Assembly: GCA_964395765.1 (NCBI GenBank)
Contig: CAYNCU010000114.1
Span: 1-13,792, forward strand
Length of the DNA stretch: 13,792 nt
Reading direction: 5' to 3'
From: DATDPY01 sp964395765
GTDB taxonomy: Bacteria > Bacteroidota > Bacteroidia > Cytophagales > Cyclobacteriaceae
The number at the start of each line of letters is the position of its first letter. Within the stretch, counting starts at the first letter, position 1. A program made the translations under genes and the position numbers. This document shows, one piece after another, positions 13,254 to 13,792 of the stretch. Below the pieces are notes generated by a model. That model had not been told where the DNA came from. It did no database searches and worked only from the letters and a program-made list of their open reading frames with translations.

Positions 13254-13792
13254 ATGAAAAAACTTTTTTTAACACTGACGGCATTATCGATGATTACAAC
13301 CGGCGTTTGGGCAGCTGAATACCCGTCCGATACCATTGTGATCAACCTGGGCAATAATGCAAGGATCATGATCCTGATTACTAAAAAGCAGGACCTGCAA
13401 TCGCTGAGGAATTATGACCTGAATTCCATGCTTAAGGAACTTAGCTTATCCGTGGATACCATGTCGGAAGGGCAGAAATACCTGAAGATCGAGGACAACA
13501 CCGGGACCCATTACCTGAAAGATACGACCATCGTTATGAATGACCCCGATTACAGGGAAGGGGAATACGAGAGAAAATACAATGAGCTGAAACAGGAGAT
13601 GGAAAACAAACACAATGATGATAATGACGATAACGACAACCGTCGCCGCCGCAGTCATCATTATTTCGGTCGGGGTACCCGCAATTATTTCAATTTTGAC
13701 ATCGGGATGAACAACTACCTCGAGGACGGTAAATTTCCCGATAACAACAATGCCTTATATACGGTAAAACCCTGGGGTTCATGGTACCTCGG
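13254..13792 (+). CDS. Putative outer-membrane beta-barrel protein (3' end outside the window)
   Basis: The frame is open from ATG 13254 to the window edge (179 codons visible). It begins with a clear cleavable signal peptide (M-K-K-L-F-L-T-L-T-A-L-S-M-I-T-T-G-V-W-A-A; cleavage after ~20). The segment that follows, S-D-T-I-V-I-N-L-G-N-N-A-R-I-M-I, then a helical region, leads to an Asp/Asn linker (residues 121-129) and a basic R-R-R-R patch (130-133). From ~137 the sequence becomes aromatic and strand-like (F-N-F-D-I-G-M-N-N-Y-L-E-D-G, then W-G-S-W-Y-L), as at the start of an outer-membrane barrel. It starts 10 bases after the anti-sigma gene, so it belongs to the same operon and is probably the envelope component or target of the sigma response. 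The barrel itself lies beyond the window, so the assignment is partly inference. Confidence 0.7.
   Translation, partial: MKKLFLTLTALSMITTGVWAAEYPSDTIVINLGNNARIMILITKKQDLQSLRNYDLNSMLKELSLSVDTMSEGQKYLKIEDNTGTHYLKDTTIVMNDPDYREGEYERKYNELKQEMENKHNDDNDDNDNRRRRSHHYFGRGTRNYFNFDIGMNNYLEDGKFPDNNNALYTVKPWGSWYL

Noticed and set aside
13446..13661. Minus-strand open frame with a very hydrophobic V/I-rich stretch resembling a membrane protein
   Set aside because: It is the antisense shadow of the Asp/Asn-rich linker of the plus-strand envelope protein; the plus frame has a signal peptide, a start and operon spacing.

Overview
The window looks like chromosomal DNA of a member of the Bacteroidota. The lipoprotein and secreted glycosidase content (GH92, GH30), the sigma factor / membrane anti-sigma / outer-membrane protein cassette, the scarcity of Shine-Dalgarno sequences and the dispersed CGCAAAGACGC-type intergenic repeats all fit. 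Species cannot be read from the sequence. No rRNA, tRNA, CRISPR array, transposase or replication origin is visible, and no gene-free stretch exceeds about 210 bases.

Left part (1-1524): the window opens with a short reading frame that resembles the C-terminal helix of a glycosyltransferase. It runs without a stop into a haloalkane-dehalogenase-like alpha/beta-hydrolase that has lost its N-terminal ~25-30 residues and has no usable start codon, so this is probably a recombination scar. A small lipoprotein with a carboxypeptidase-regulatory-like beta domain follows.

1732-4394: a tight two-gene operon for a FAD-less molybdenum hydroxylase of the isoquinoline 1-oxidoreductase type. It comprises a small subunit with two [2Fe-2S] clusters and a large Mo-binding subunit with a twin-arginine signal, overlapping by 4 bases. 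The holoenzyme is probably exported folded across the inner membrane. The substrate is unknown.

4572-5342: an orphan protein with the look of a small GT-A glycosyltransferase. It is flanked by two different imperfect inverted repeats, at 4428-4499 and 5371-5463; the second lies between convergent genes.

5481-11832 (all minus strand, transcribed right to left): a carbohydrate-processing block. The order is GH30 lipoprotein, DUF6807 membrane-anchored protein (3-base gap, clearly coupled), then a YdgJ/IolW-like Gfo/Idh/MocA oxidoreductase and a GH92 lipoprotein alpha-mannosidase. The last two each sit behind a ~200-base spacer and may have their own promoters. Two glycosidases would release sugars at the cell surface or in the periplasm, and the oxidoreductase would act on a sugar or cyclitol in the cytoplasm. 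No SusC/SusD pair or dedicated regulator is in view. An 8-base tandem repeat array and a 16-base inverted repeat over a promoter-like element sit in the spacer before the oxidoreductase.

11896-13792 (plus): divergent from GH30, an ECF sigma factor behind a GCAACC...GCATCA promoter-like pair overlaps a single-TM putative anti-sigma factor. A secreted, probably outer-membrane protein that runs off the window edge follows. This looks like an autoregulated envelope-response unit.
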